From assembly GCF_014207985.1 (NCBI RefSeq), contig NZ_JACHMI010000001.1, forward strand, positions 789,001 through 853,000: DNA of 64,000 nucleotides, in the 5' to 3' direction. The position numbers were made by a program, and so were the translations under genes. This stretch comes from Nonomuraea rubra. Lineage in GTDB: Bacteria; Actinomycetota; Actinomycetes; Streptosporangiales; Streptosporangiaceae. A model generated the notes under the pieces. It had not been told where the DNA came from and made no database searches. It worked only from the letters and a program-made list of their open reading frames with translations. This document shows positions 33,417 through 41,785 of the stretch, in pieces; position 1 is the stretch's first letter, and every line of letters starts with the position of its first letter.

Positions 33417-34271
33417 GTGACCAAGCTTCCCGCCGCGCCAGAGCCGCTCTCCTCGCCCGTGTTCGACAGTCACTGCCACCTCGACATCATGGTCGGCAAC
33501 AGGCAGGCGTCGTCGGGCGACCCGGTGGCGCAGGCCGCGCAGGCCGCCTCGGCGAGCGTACGGAGCATCCTCGACGACGCCCGGGCCGTGGGCGTGACGA
33601 GGCTGGTCACGATCGGCTACGACCTGGCCTCGTCCCGCTGGAACGCCGAGGTGGCCGCCGCGCAGGAGGGCGTGTACGCCGGGGTGGCCATCCACCCGAA
33701 CGAGGCGCACGAGGCCACCCCGGAGGTGCTGGCCGAGATCGAGGCGCTGGCCGGGCGGCCCGAGGTGCGCGCGGTGGGGGAGACGGGGCTCGACTACTAC
33801 CGCGACTGGGCGAGCAAGGACGACCAGCACGCCAGCTTCCGGGCGCACATCGAGATCGCCAAGCGCACCGGCAAGGCGCTGGTCATCCACGACCGCGAGG
33901 CGCACGACGACGTGCTGAAGGTGCTGGCCGCCGAGGGGGCCCCGGACAAGGTGGTCTTCCACAGCTTCTCCGGGGACGCCGAAATGGCGAAGAAGTGCGT
34001 CGAAGCCGGATATTTCATGTCGTTCTCCGGGCCTGTGACGTACAAGAACGCCGGCTACCTCCGCGAGGCGGCCGAGGTCGCGCCCGCCGAGCTCATGCTG
34101 GTCGAGACCGACGCCCCCTACCTGCCCCCGGTCCCGCACCGCGGCAAGCCCAACGCGCCCTACCTCATCCCCCTCACCCTGCGATGCCTGGCCGAGGTCA
34201 AGAACGTCCACCCGGACGAGTTGTGCGGGGCGATCAGCGTCAACGGAGTCACTGTTTTCGGCGAGTGGTGA
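33417..34271 (+). CDS. tatD: TatD family metal-dependent deoxyribonuclease
   Basis: 284-residue TIM-barrel 3'-5' exonuclease. Metal ligands are in FDSHCHLD (about 16-23), AVGETGLDYYRDWA, VIHDREAHDD, VVFHSFSGDAEMA and ETDAPYL, in the expected order. Position between metG and rpfB matches M. tuberculosis Rv1008. Start GTG 33417 fits both the N-terminus of homologues and the nearby -10 element. Likely roles are DNA repair after oxidative damage and DNA turnover. Confidence 0.95.
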   Translation: MTKLPAAPEPLSSPVFDSHCHLDIMVGNRQASSGDPVAQAAQAASASVRSILDDARAVGVTRLVTIGYDLASSRWNAEVAAAQEGVYAGVAIHPNEAHEATPEVLAEIEALAGRPEVRAVGETGLDYYRDWASKDDQHASFRAHIEIAKRTGKALVIHDREAHDDVLKVLAAEGAPDKVVFHSFSGDAEMAKKCVEAGYFMSFSGPVTYKNAGYLREAAEVAPAELMLVETDAPYLPPVPHRGKPNAPYLIPLTLRCLAEVKNVHPDELCGAISVNGVTVFGEW

Positions 34272-34352
34272 CCAACTTTTGGCGAACTCCTCGATACAAG
34301 CACCGGACAAGCGTAAAGTTCGGGCCGTCTGGCACCACACCGGAGGTGGCTC

Positions 34353-35273
34353 GTGCGAGGAAAGAGGCGTGCGCCCCGACCGCCTGTTCCATGGCGTTCC
34401 CCGTGGACGCCGGTGGTCTGCGTGGCGGGGGCGGTGGCCGTCGGCGCGCTCGTCATGGTGTCGTTCCTGGTCAAAGAGGTCATCGTGGTCGTCGATGGCG
34501 AGCGCAGGCACGTCCGCGCGTTCGGTGGAACGGTCCAAGAGGTGCTCGCCGACGCCGAGGTGTCCGTGGGGTACGGGGACGTCGTACGGCCGTCCACGCA
34601 GGCGCCGGTGGACGACGGCGCCACGATCGAGGTGCGCCGCGCCCGTCCCCTCACCCTGACCCTCGACGGCCGCACCAGCACCCACCTGGTCACCGCCACG
34701 AACGTGGGCGACGCCCTGGCCGAGCTGGACATCGCCCCCGCCGCCAGCAAGCTCTCCGCCCCGCCCGGCGACAAGGTGCCGCTGGAGGGGATGGAGCTGA
34801 CCGTGTACACGCGGAGGCGGGTGTACGTGGTGGCCGGCACCACGCGGGTGAGCTCGCGCACGACAGCCAGGACGGTGCGCGAGGTGCTCAAGCAGAAGCG
34901 CATCGCACTGCGCCGCGGGTACCTGGTGAACCCGCCGCTGGGCAGCTTCCCCAAGGACGGCACGGTCATCACGGTCACCCCGCCGAGGACCGTACAGATC
35001 CAGCCGGAGGTCGCCCAGCTCGACTGGGAGGCGCTGGCGGAGTGCGAGTCACGTGGCGATCCGGAGGCGTACAACCCGGACGGGCCGTACTACGGGCTGT
35101 ACCAGTTCAGCCTGCCGATGTGGGAGTCGGTGGGCGGGATGGACACGCCGAGCACGTGGCCGGAGGAGGAGCAGACGTACCGGGCTCAGGTCCTGTACCA
35201 GCAGGTGGGCGGCCGGTGGCAGGGCCAGTGGCCGCACTGCGGCGACCGCCTGTTCACCATGACCGCCTACTGA
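34353..35273 (+). CDS. rpfB: Resuscitation-promoting factor, RpfB-like
   Basis: Secreted or membrane-anchored muralytic enzyme that cleaves peptidoglycan glycan strands and aids exit from dormancy. The 306-residue protein has a membrane anchor (WTPVVCVAGAVAVGALVMVSFLV, about 18-40), then two to three DUF348 ubiquitin-like domains (VIVVVDGERRHVRAFGGTVQEVLADAEV and LTLTLDGRTSTHLVTATNVGDALAEL). The C-terminal Rpf domain contains LDWEALAECESRGDPEAYN with the catalytic Glu232 and YYGLYQFSLPMWESVGG. The G5 domain of mycobacterial RpfB is absent. GGAGG precedes GTG 34353. Unlike many actinobacterial rpf genes, the 81-base upstream gap is too short for a c-di-AMP riboswitch. Confidence 0.93.
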   Translation: MRGKRRAPRPPVPWRSPWTPVVCVAGAVAVGALVMVSFLVKEVIVVVDGERRHVRAFGGTVQEVLADAEVSVGYGDVVRPSTQAPVDDGATIEVRRARPLTLTLDGRTSTHLVTATNVGDALAELDIAPAASKLSAPPGDKVPLEGMELTVYTRRRVYVVAGTTRVSSRTTARTVREVLKQKRIALRRGYLVNPPLGSFPKDGTVITVTPPRTVQIQPEVAQLDWEALAECESRGDPEAYNPDGPYYGLYQFSLPMWESVGGMDTPSTWPEEEQTYRAQVLYQQVGGRWQGQWPHCGDRLFTMTAY

Positions 35274-35330
35274 CCCCGCACCCCTGCGCCTCTGCGCCCG
35301 CACTCCTGCGCCCTGCCCCGCCCACCCGCT

Positions 35331-35467
35331 CGGCCCGCTGATGGCACGCCCGGCGCTCACCGGTGGCACGCGCAGCAGCTCGCCGGTAGCGCGCCCGGCA
35401 GTTCGCGGGTGGCCCGCTTGTCAGTTCGCGCCCGGCGCGCCTCGCAGTTCGCCGGCGGGTGCCCGGC
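35331..35467. repeat. 23-base tandem repeat, five to six degenerate units
   Basis: Units start at 35376, 35399, 35422 and 35445 exactly 23 bases apart, each opening CAG(T/C)TCGC and ending in a GC-rich GCCCGG-like tail. A clear further unit fills 35354-35375 and a weaker one 35331-35353. The array lies in the convergent gap between rpfB and the FG-GAP gene (35274-35472), which holds nothing else I recognise. Confidence 0.7.
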
Positions 35468-35472
35468 GTTCG

Positions 35473-36696
35473 TCAACCGGCGAGTGAGACGCCGAAGTCG
35501 GCACCCTTCGAGGGCTGGAGCAGCTGGGGTGCCGCCTCGTCGTTGCGGGCCGCCACCGCGACCTTCCCGTAAGGCGCGGCGTCCGGCTGCCCCACATACA
35601 GCTTGTTCCCGCTGAACGCCACCGACCAGCCGAACAGCCCGTCAGCGGTCGCCAGCTCCCGCTCCTCGGCGGCGTCCTTCCACGAGACGATCCGGACACC
35701 ACCACCGTAGGGCGCGCCGATCGCCAGCCGCCCGTCCGCCGAGACGGCCATCGAGAACCCGAACGCCTGCTTGCCCCCCTGCGTCACCCTCCTGGTGGGT
35801 TTCCGCGCGAGATCGAGGAACTGCACGTACCCGGGCCCGGGCGAGCCGACCGCGTAGCCGGAGCCCTCGGCGTACGCGACGGAGTACCCGAACCGGTCGC
35901 CCGAGGCGTTCGTCGGCGAGTCCAGCTTGAACGAGCTGATCTGCGGCGCCAGCACGTCGTCGATGAACACCACCGAGCCCGAGTCGATCTTGCCGGCCTC
36001 GATCTGCCGGCCCGCGCCGTCGTCGTTCTCGTACGGCACCCCGACGACCAGCCCGTTCTCCGGCCCGAACGCCATCGCCCAGCCGAACTGGTCGCCCACC
36101 TCGCTGTTGCCCCGCACGTCCACGCTCTCCTGGCTCACCCTGCGCAGCTCACCCGCACCCTTGCGCACGTAGACGGCGCCCACGTCGAGCAGCTGGGCCT
36201 CGTCCTCGTACGGCGCGCCGATCGCCACCAGGTCGCCACGCGCGGCCATCGACCAGCCGAAGTGCGCGAACCGCTGGGGTCGCGGCGGCGTCAGACGCTC
36301 GGGGGCCGCCGCGCCGCCGCCGTAGACGACGTACACGACGCCGGCGTCCTCGGTGCCGTCCACGTCCGCGTACGGTGCACCGATCACCAGGTCGGCGCAG
36401 TCGTCACCGTTGACCTGCGCCATCCGCACGGACCACCCGAAGCCATCACCCCTGGCCAGCCCGGGAACACCGACCGGCACCACCTTGCCGCCGGACAGCA
36501 CGTGCACCGCGCCCTTCTGATCGTCCGCGAACGGATCACCCACCGCCACGTCGTCCGCACCGTCACCATCGAAGTCGGAAGCCCCGGCGCAGGCCGCCGC
36601 CGCGCTCACGCCGGACGCATGAGCCGCCGCTGTCCCGGGGGTCACGGTTGTCCCGGCCACGAGCGCGAGCGCTGCGAGGGTCGCTCTGATCGTCAC
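35473..36696 (-). CDS. Secreted FG-GAP repeat (integrin-like) beta-propeller protein
   Basis: 407-residue exported protein. Signal peptide TLAALALVAGTTVTPGTAAAHA is followed by about seven FG-GAP blades: SDFDGDGADDVAVGDPF, GDDCADLVIGAPYADVDG, FGWSMAARGDLVAIGAPYED, FGWAMAFGPENGLVVGVPYEND, FGYSVAYAEGSGYAVGSP, FGFSMAVSADGRLAIGAPYG and FGWSVAFSGNKLYVGQPD. DxDGDG loops bind calcium in such proteins. Start GTG 36696 shares GTGA with the stop of the kinase gene, so translation is coupled. It may be an extracellular partner or ligand sensor for that kinase; this is inference from operon structure. Confidence 0.87.
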   Translation of the reverse strand: MTIRATLAALALVAGTTVTPGTAAAHASGVSAAAACAGASDFDGDGADDVAVGDPFADDQKGAVHVLSGGKVVPVGVPGLARGDGFGWSVRMAQVNGDDCADLVIGAPYADVDGTEDAGVVYVVYGGGAAAPERLTPPRPQRFAHFGWSMAARGDLVAIGAPYEDEAQLLDVGAVYVRKGAGELRRVSQESVDVRGNSEVGDQFGWAMAFGPENGLVVGVPYENDDGAGRQIEAGKIDSGSVVFIDDVLAPQISSFKLDSPTNASGDRFGYSVAYAEGSGYAVGSPGPGYVQFLDLARKPTRRVTQGGKQAFGFSMAVSADGRLAIGAPYGGGVRIVSWKDAAEERELATADGLFGWSVAFSGNKLYVGQPDAAPYGKVAVAARNDEAAPQLLQPSKGADFGVSLAG

Positions 36697-39047
36697 AGCG
36701 CCACCTCGATCAGCTTGCCGTTCTCCAGCAGGGTCGCCGTCATCCTCATCGGCTTGCGATACATGGCCAGGTCGAACACGAACGCGCTGTCCACCCGCGC
36801 ACCCGGCAGGATGGCCGGCGGCAACGTGACGGGCGCCGGGTCGTGCTCGCCGCCCCGGTCGTCGATCATGGTCACCACGGGCTGGACCAGCACCCGGCGC
36901 TCGCCGCCCGGGTTGAGCATCGTCCAGCGGATCACGCAGAGCTGGCCCTTGACGGACGTGATCCCCTCGAACTCCTTCACCCCGCACTCCGGCGCCCCGG
37001 TCACGATCGCGACGGGGTCGTCGAAGTTCGCGCCCAGCGCGAACCTGCGGCCCACGTCGTTCGGGCTGGGGCTGCCCGCGGCCTGGGTCGGGGTGCCCGA
37101 GGTCACGGTGGTGGTCGTGTCGCGCGCCGAGGTGACGATCAGTACGGCGCCCGTCACCACGATGGCCAGCACCGCGGCCGCGGCGGCGATGAGCCACCGG
37201 GTGCCGGGCGTGCGCGTGCCGCCGATGGTGTCGTCCTCGCCGGCCCGCTCGGCGGGGGAGGCCAGCGTGCCAGGGTGCGTGTCCGCCCCTAAGCCGGCTC
37301 CCTGCCGCACGTGCCCCAGGGCCGCCTCGGGCCGCGGGACCGCCGCATCCGGTCGCGGGACGGCTGCGTCCCGCCGTGAGACGGCTGCATCCAGGTGTGG
37401 GACGGCTGCGTCCGGGTGTGGGACCTGCGCCCCACTGCCCGCCGCCGCGAACCCCGGCCCACTTCCCGCCGTCCCTGGCCCGCTGCCCGCCGACGCGAGC
37501 CCTGGCCCGCCGGCCTGACGCTCGAGTCCCGGTCCGGTGCCCTGGCGCCCAGGTCGCTGCCCAGCGCCTGGCTGTCCAGCACCCGACTGCTCAGCTCCCT
37601 GCCCCGTGCCCGGCCGCTCTGGTCCCGGGCCCTGCAATGACTGGGCGGGCCCATCTTGCGGCTGCCCGGGCACCTGCTCCGGCTTCTGCCGCGACGACTT
37701 GCCCGAGCGGAACAGCCCGAGGCGCCGCCGGGGAGCCTCCGCCTGCCCTGGCACCTGCCAGCGCGCCAGCTCCTCCCGTGCCGCCTCCTCCTCCCGCCGC
37801 GCCCGCTCTTCCAGGGACGGCGCCGGCGCGCCCGCCGCCTCGCCGGGCCCGCGCACGCCGGCGGAACCCGGCACGTTCGCGGACCCCGGCACGCTCGCGG
37901 ACCCCGGCACGCTCGCGGAACCTGGCACGCCGGCGGAACCTGGCACGCCGGCGGAACCCGGCGCGGTGAACGGCGCTGCAGGACCGGTCGCTGGGCTGGC
38001 GGCCTGGGGATCGGCGCCGGGAACCGAGGAGGCTCCAGCATGGGCTCCGGGGGCCGTGGGGGCTCCGGGGGCCGTGCCCCGCTGCCCGGTCGCGTCGCTG
38101 GGCGGAGGTGTCGTGAAGGTGGCCGTGATGTCCGGCTCGTTCACCACGTTCTGTGGCGGCTGCCAGTCGCTGAGCATCTCGGTCGCCACCAGCGTCGGCG
38201 GATCGGCCGCCGCGGGCATCGGCGCGTTCCCTCCCACCAGCGAGATCAGCAGCTCCTGCGCCGTGGGCCGCAGCGCCGGGTCCATGGACGTGGCCCGCCG
38301 CACGAGCTCGTTCAGAGGCGCGGGCAACGCCCCCAGGTCGGGCGGCGTGTTGAGCACCCGGGAGGCCATGGTGATGGGGTCGCCGCGCCCGAACGGATGC
38401 CGTCCGTTCCCGGCGTAGGCCACCAGGCAACCCCAGGCGAAGATGTCGACCGCCGGGCTGACCGGCTCGCCGCGCACCTGCTCGGGCGCCCACCAGCCTG
38501 GACTGCCCAGCAGCTCCCCGGAGAGCGTGAACCCCGTCTCCCGGTCGAGCGCCCTGGCGATCCCGAAATCGATCACCCGGGGCCCGGACAGCGAGAGGAT
38601 CACGTTCGCCGGCTTGAGATCCCGGTGCACCAACTCGGCCACGTGGATGGCCGCCAGCGCGGCCGCGACGCCGAGCGCGACGCCGTGCAGCGGCCCCGGC
38701 TCCAGCGCGCCGTACTTCGTTATCTGATCCGACAGGGGAGTGCCGGCGATGTACTCGGTCACCATGTACGGCCGGCCGTCACCGGTGTTGCCGTTGTCCA
38801 GGACCTGGGCCGTACAGAACGACGCCACCCGCCGGGCGTTGTCCACCTCCACGTGGAACCTCGCCGCGAACCCCTCCTGATTGGCGAACTCGGCCTTGAC
38901 CACCTTGAGCGCGACGAACCGCCCCGTCGGCGCCCGCGCGAGGAACACGGTTCCCATGCCGCCCTCGCCCAACCGGCCCAGTAACCGGTACGGCCCGATC
39001 GCGCGCAGGTCGGTCGGCCGTAGCGGCGCGGCGCCCGTTGGTTCCAT
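36693..39047 (-). CDS. Membrane Ser/Thr protein kinase (PknB-like) with repeat-rich linker
   Basis: 784-residue eukaryotic-type kinase. The G-loop is GRLGEGGMG (24-32), the ATP lysine is K48, the catalytic loop HRDLKPAN has D143, and DFG has D160; SPGWWAPEQ is the P+1 region. After residue ~270 comes a Pro/Gly/Ala-rich linker with in-frame repeats (PGSA-V hexapeptides and DAAVPRP octapeptides). One transmembrane helix (about 618-640) leads to a ~140-residue external domain with two cysteines ([19 protein letters not shown]). I prefer ATG 39047, with AGGAAGGG nine bases upstream, over ATG 39104. The FG-GAP gene is coupled downstream. Confidence 0.92.
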   Translation of the reverse strand: MEPTGAAPLRPTDLRAIGPYRLLGRLGEGGMGTVFLARAPTGRFVALKVVKAEFANQEGFAARFHVEVDNARRVASFCTAQVLDNGNTGDGRPYMVTEYIAGTPLSDQITKYGALEPGPLHGVALGVAAALAAIHVAELVHRDLKPANVILSLSGPRVIDFGIARALDRETGFTLSGELLGSPGWWAPEQVRGEPVSPAVDIFAWGCLVAYAGNGRHPFGRGDPITMASRVLNTPPDLGALPAPLNELVRRATSMDPALRPTAQELLISLVGGNAPMPAAADPPTLVATEMLSDWQPPQNVVNEPDITATFTTPPPSDATGQRGTAPGAPTAPGAHAGASSVPGADPQAASPATGPAAPFTAPGSAGVPGSAGVPGSASVPGSASVPGSANVPGSAGVRGPGEAAGAPAPSLEERARREEEAAREELARWQVPGQAEAPRRRLGLFRSGKSSRQKPEQVPGQPQDGPAQSLQGPGPERPGTGQGAEQSGAGQPGAGQRPGRQGTGPGLERQAGGPGLASAGSGPGTAGSGPGFAAAGSGAQVPHPDAAVPHLDAAVSRRDAAVPRPDAAVPRPEAALGHVRQGAGLGADTHPGTLASPAERAGEDDTIGGTRTPGTRWLIAAAAAVLAIVVTGAVLIVTSARDTTTTVTSGTPTQAAGSPSPNDVGRRFALGANFDDPVAIVTGAPECGVKEFEGITSVKGQLCVIRWTMLNPGGERRVLVQPVVTMIDDRGGEHDPAPVTLPPAILPGARVDSAFVFDLAMYRKPMRMTATLLENGKLIEVAL
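37317..37440. repeat. 24-base in-frame repeats in the kinase linker
   Basis: About five copies encode variations of DAAVPRP (for example [28 protein letters not shown]). They are juxtamembrane, inside the cell. Confidence 0.75.
37854..37964. repeat. 18-base in-frame repeats in the kinase linker
   Basis: Six copies encode PGSA(G/S/N)V hexapeptides. Copies are nearly identical, so copy number probably varies between strains. Confidence 0.8.
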
Positions 39048-39135
39048 GAGCGACGTCCCTTCCTGTTCCACGCCATCCTCTCCTTTGGTCTCCCCATCCG
39101 CCATCGCACGTTCTTCGATGCGGGAGACTGGTTGG

Positions 39136-39978
39136 ATGATGAGGCTGTTGGGCCCTGCAGAAATACGTATTTTGGCGAACAAGCTAGATCTACGTCCGAC
39201 AAAAAAACTGGGCCAGAACTTCGTGATCGACGCAGGGACCGTCCGTCGCATCGTCCGCGTGGCCGACCTCTCGCCTGATGACGTGGTCATCGAGGTGGGT
39301 CCGGGCCTCGGCTCGCTCACGCTCGCGCTCCTGCCGGCGGCCGCGCACGTGGTCGCCGTCGAGATCGACCCGGTGCTGGCCGGGCAGCTCCCGATCACGG
39401 TGGCCGAGCGCGAGGCCGCCGACAGCCTCACGGTCGTCAACGCCGACGCCATGAAGATCACGCTCGACGACCTCTCGGGTCACACCCCCACGGCCCTGGT
39501 GGCGAACCTGCCGTACAACGTGGCCGTCCCGGTGGTGCTGCACGTCCTGGAGGTGCTGCCGTCGCTGCGCAAGGGCCTGGTGATGGTGCAGTCGGAGGTG
39601 GCCGACCGGCTGGCCGCCGGTCCCGGCTCGAAGGTGTACGGGGTGCCGTCGGTCAAGGCCGCCTGGTACGCCGACGTACGCCGGGCCGGGCCCGTGGGCC
39701 GTAGCGTCTTCTGGCCCGTTCCCAACGTCGACTCCGGCCTCGTCTCCCTGGTCCGCCGCGACCCGCCGGCCACGTCGGCGTCGCGGGAGGAGGTGTTCGA
39801 GGTGGTGGACGCGGCCTTCGCGCAGCGCCGCAAGACCCTGAGAGCGGCGCTCGCCTCCTGGGCCGGCACGGCCGCCGACGCCGAGCGTACGCTGCGTGCG
39901 GCCGGGGTGGACCCGTCGGCGAGAGGCGAGCAACTCGACGTCACGGCCTTCGCCCGCATCGCCGAGCTCAGACCCTGA
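39136..39978 (+). CDS. rsmA: 16S rRNA (adenine1518/1519-N6) dimethyltransferase
   Basis: KsgA/RsmA dimethylates A1518 and A1519 of 16S rRNA late in 30S assembly. The 280-residue protein has [24 protein letters not shown]-binding [24 protein letters not shown], the catalytic [11 protein letters not shown] (NxPY), and the C-terminal RRKTLRAAL. Two consecutive ATG codons (39136 and 39139) follow GGGAG; the first has the better spacing. It is divergent from the kinase gene. The rpfB-ksgA-ispE order of actinobacteria is kept, but the kinase/FG-GAP and SDR/TetR pairs are inserted. Confidence 0.96.
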   Translation: MMRLLGPAEIRILANKLDLRPTKKLGQNFVIDAGTVRRIVRVADLSPDDVVIEVGPGLGSLTLALLPAAAHVVAVEIDPVLAGQLPITVAEREAADSLTVVNADAMKITLDDLSGHTPTALVANLPYNVAVPVVLHVLEVLPSLRKGLVMVQSEVADRLAAGPGSKVYGVPSVKAAWYADVRRAGPVGRSVFWPVPNVDSGLVSLVRRDPPATSASREEVFEVVDAAFAQRRKTLRAALASWAGTAADAERTLRAAGVDPSARGEQLDVTAFARIAELRP

Positions 39979-40146
39979 CCCTCAGGGCCACCGCGGCGCC
40001 GGGAGCCCGCTGCGCGCGAACGCCCTGCCGCCCAAGCGCCTCGCCGCCCAAGAGCTTGGAGGCACGCAGCCGGGAGGAGCACGCCAGCCCGGAGCCTCGC
40101 CACGCTCGGAGGCATGCGAGCCATGTGGGGGCGGGAGCTTCGCGCG
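39979..40146. other. Convergent intergenic region, 168 bases
   Basis: Lies between rsmA and the SDR gene. It contains a short direct repeat (CCGCCCAAG, twice about 18 bases apart near 40030) but no clear terminator or gene. Confidence 0.35.
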
Positions 40147-40878
40147 TCACTCGAAGGCGCTGATGGTCGCCTCGGGCCGGTCCCGCTTGGTGTAGAGGTC
40201 CCAGGCGGTGCCGGCGATCAGGTCCGGGTCGAGGGTCCTGATGCCCACGTCCCCGAACCGCTCGGGCTGGGAGACCACGTGCGTGTGGATGTCCCCCCGC
40301 TCGACCAGCCCACCGATGATCAGGCTCCCGGCGTAGACCCCCTGCCCGGCCAGCGCCGTGTTGAGCGTCAGTGAGTAGTTGCGCAGCGCCGCGGACGAGA
40401 CCGCCAGCCCGCCGAGCGCGGGCATCGGCACGACGGCGCTGAGCCCGCCGGCGAACAGCAGCCCGCCCTCACCCCTCTCGACCATGCCCGGCAGCACCCT
40501 GCCGACCAGGTCGACCGCCGGATACACCAGCCCCATCGCCTCCTGCACGTCGCCTGAGGTGATGGACGTGATGGGGGCGGGCGCGGCGTCCAGGGTGGTG
40601 GCTCCGGGCCCGTAGTAGAGAACGTCGATCGCGCCGAACCGCTCGCCGATCGCGTCCAGCGCGGCCGCCGCCTGGCCGCGGTCCCGTACGTCGGCGACGA
40701 ACGCCGCCGCCTCCACCCCGGCCTCGGCCAGCGACGCCACATAACCGGCATGGCGGGCGTCGCTGCGGGACACGAGCGCCACGGCGTACCCCTCGCGGCC
40801 GAACCGGTGGGCGATGGACATGCCGAGCCCCGGCCCGGCTCCGATGACGACGACGGTCTTGCGTGCTGCTGCGGGCAT
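40147..40878 (-). CDS. SDR-fold protein lacking the catalytic Tyr-Lys pair
   Basis: 243-residue Rossmann protein. The nucleotide loop is VVVIGAGPGLGMSIAHRFGREGY (GxxxGxG-like). FVADVRDRGQAAAAL and YYGPGATT follow. In the place of the usual YxxxK the sequence reads MPALGGLAVSSAALRNYSLTL, which has no Tyr-x-x-x-Lys, so a classical reductase mechanism is doubtful. The protein may bind NAD(P) as a regulator or use a different chemistry. It is divergent from a TetR gene; two matching operators lie between, the first 22 bases before the SDR start, so strong repression is likely. Confidence 0.8.
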   Translation of the reverse strand: MPAAARKTVVVIGAGPGLGMSIAHRFGREGYAVALVSRSDARHAGYVASLAEAGVEAAAFVADVRDRGQAAAALDAIGERFGAIDVLYYGPGATTLDAAPAPITSITSGDVQEAMGLVYPAVDLVGRVLPGMVERGEGGLLFAGGLSAVVPMPALGGLAVSSAALRNYSLTLNTALAGQGVYAGSLIIGGLVERGDIHTHVVSQPERFGDVGIRTLDPDLIAGTAWDLYTKRDRPEATISAFE

Positions 40879-40899
40879 GACGGTGCCTTCCCTTCAACT

Positions 40900-40965
40900 A
40901 AGTCGAGGGCTCCCTCAACTTCGAGAGCCTGAATGTACCACAAAACTTGAGGGCTCCCTCGATTT
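40900..40965. promoter_or_regulatory. Paired TetR operators, 44 bases apart
   Basis: Two 22-base palindromes at 40900-40921 and 40944-40965 share the core GAGGG-CT-CCCTC with AACT/AAGT-type outer arms. Their centres are 44 bases apart, about four helical turns, so two dimers bind the same face of DNA. Confidence 0.8.
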
Positions 40966-40979
40966 CGTATGATGGACGG

Positions 40980-41633
40980 ATGGCAGCCGGAACCAAGCCG
41001 CTGCGGTCGGATGCCGCGCGCAATCGCGACAAACTGCTGGTCGCCGCCACTCAGCTCTTCGCCGAGCGCGGGCTCGACGTGCCCTTGGAGCACGTCGCCC
41101 GCCGCGCCGGCGTCAGCATCGGCACCCTCTACAACCACTTCCCGACCCGTGAGGCCCTCTTCGGCGCGATCATGCCCCAGCGGCTGGCGGCCCTGGAGCA
41201 GATCACCGCGACGGCGCTGGCCGACCCCGACCCATGGGCGGGGTTCGCCGGCTTCCTGGAAGGGCTGTTCGCGCTGCAGGCCGAGGACCACGGCCTGAAC
41301 GAGGCCCTGGCCCAGGGCTTCTCCCTGGCCAGTGACGTGAGCCAGGCGTGTCACCAGGGCTTCGTGGACGCCCAGCGGATCATCGAGCGCGCCAAGGCCG
41401 CCGGCCGGCTCCGCGCCGACTTCGGGCCGCAGGACCTGATCACCGTGATCTGGGCGATGTCCCAGGTCATCCGCGAATCGATGGACACCGCTCCGGCCGC
41501 CTGGCGCCGCTGCCTGGCCTTCTTCCTCGACGGCCTGCGCGCCGAGGCCGCCCACCCGATCCCGGACGAGGCCACACAGCTCGCGCCGGGCGAGGCAGCA
41601 CAGCCGAGGTCGGGCGAGGCCGCCTCCCGTTAG
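40980..41633 (+). CDS. TetR/AcrR family transcriptional regulator
   Basis: 217-residue repressor. The helix-turn-helix is RDKLLVAATQLFAERGLDVPLEHVARRAGVSIGTLYNHFPTREALF, followed by a helical ligand domain (FAGFLEGLFALQAEDHGLNEALAQGF ...). The tail contains a short repeated acidic motif (DEATQLAPGEAAQPRSGEAASR). ATG 40980 is used because the second operator ends 14 bases before it. It probably represses itself and the divergent SDR gene. Confidence 0.9.
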   Translation: MAAGTKPLRSDAARNRDKLLVAATQLFAERGLDVPLEHVARRAGVSIGTLYNHFPTREALFGAIMPQRLAALEQITATALADPDPWAGFAGFLEGLFALQAEDHGLNEALAQGFSLASDVSQACHQGFVDAQRIIERAKAAGRLRADFGPQDLITVIWAMSQVIRESMDTAPAAWRRCLAFFLDGLRAEAAHPIPDEATQLAPGEAAQPRSGEAASR

Positions 41634-41785
41634 CGGCCCGGCAAATGCCCACCAACTTGACTCTCCGTGTCGGCGAGCCGTCGTGTCCTGCGGTTCATAT
41701 TTCAAGAATCGCATGTCAGGCCAGCGTGCCCGGATAACATCGAGTGTCCTTGACCCCGGCAAGCGATGAGAGTGGCAGAAGATCG
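41634..41785. other. Intergenic region before ispE, 152 bases
   Basis: AT-richer than its neighbours (for example TTCATATTTCAAGAATCGCATG near 41695), which suggests the ispE promoter. No palindrome or RNA motif was recognised. Confidence 0.35.

Noticed and set aside
34272..34352. c-di-AMP (ydaO-type) riboswitch before rpfB
   Set aside because: The gap is 81 bases, too short for the aptamer, and no matching motif was seen.
37317..37964. Repeat clusters resembling a CRISPR array
   Set aside because: Units are contiguous, in frame with the kinase gene and without unique spacers; no cas genes are present.
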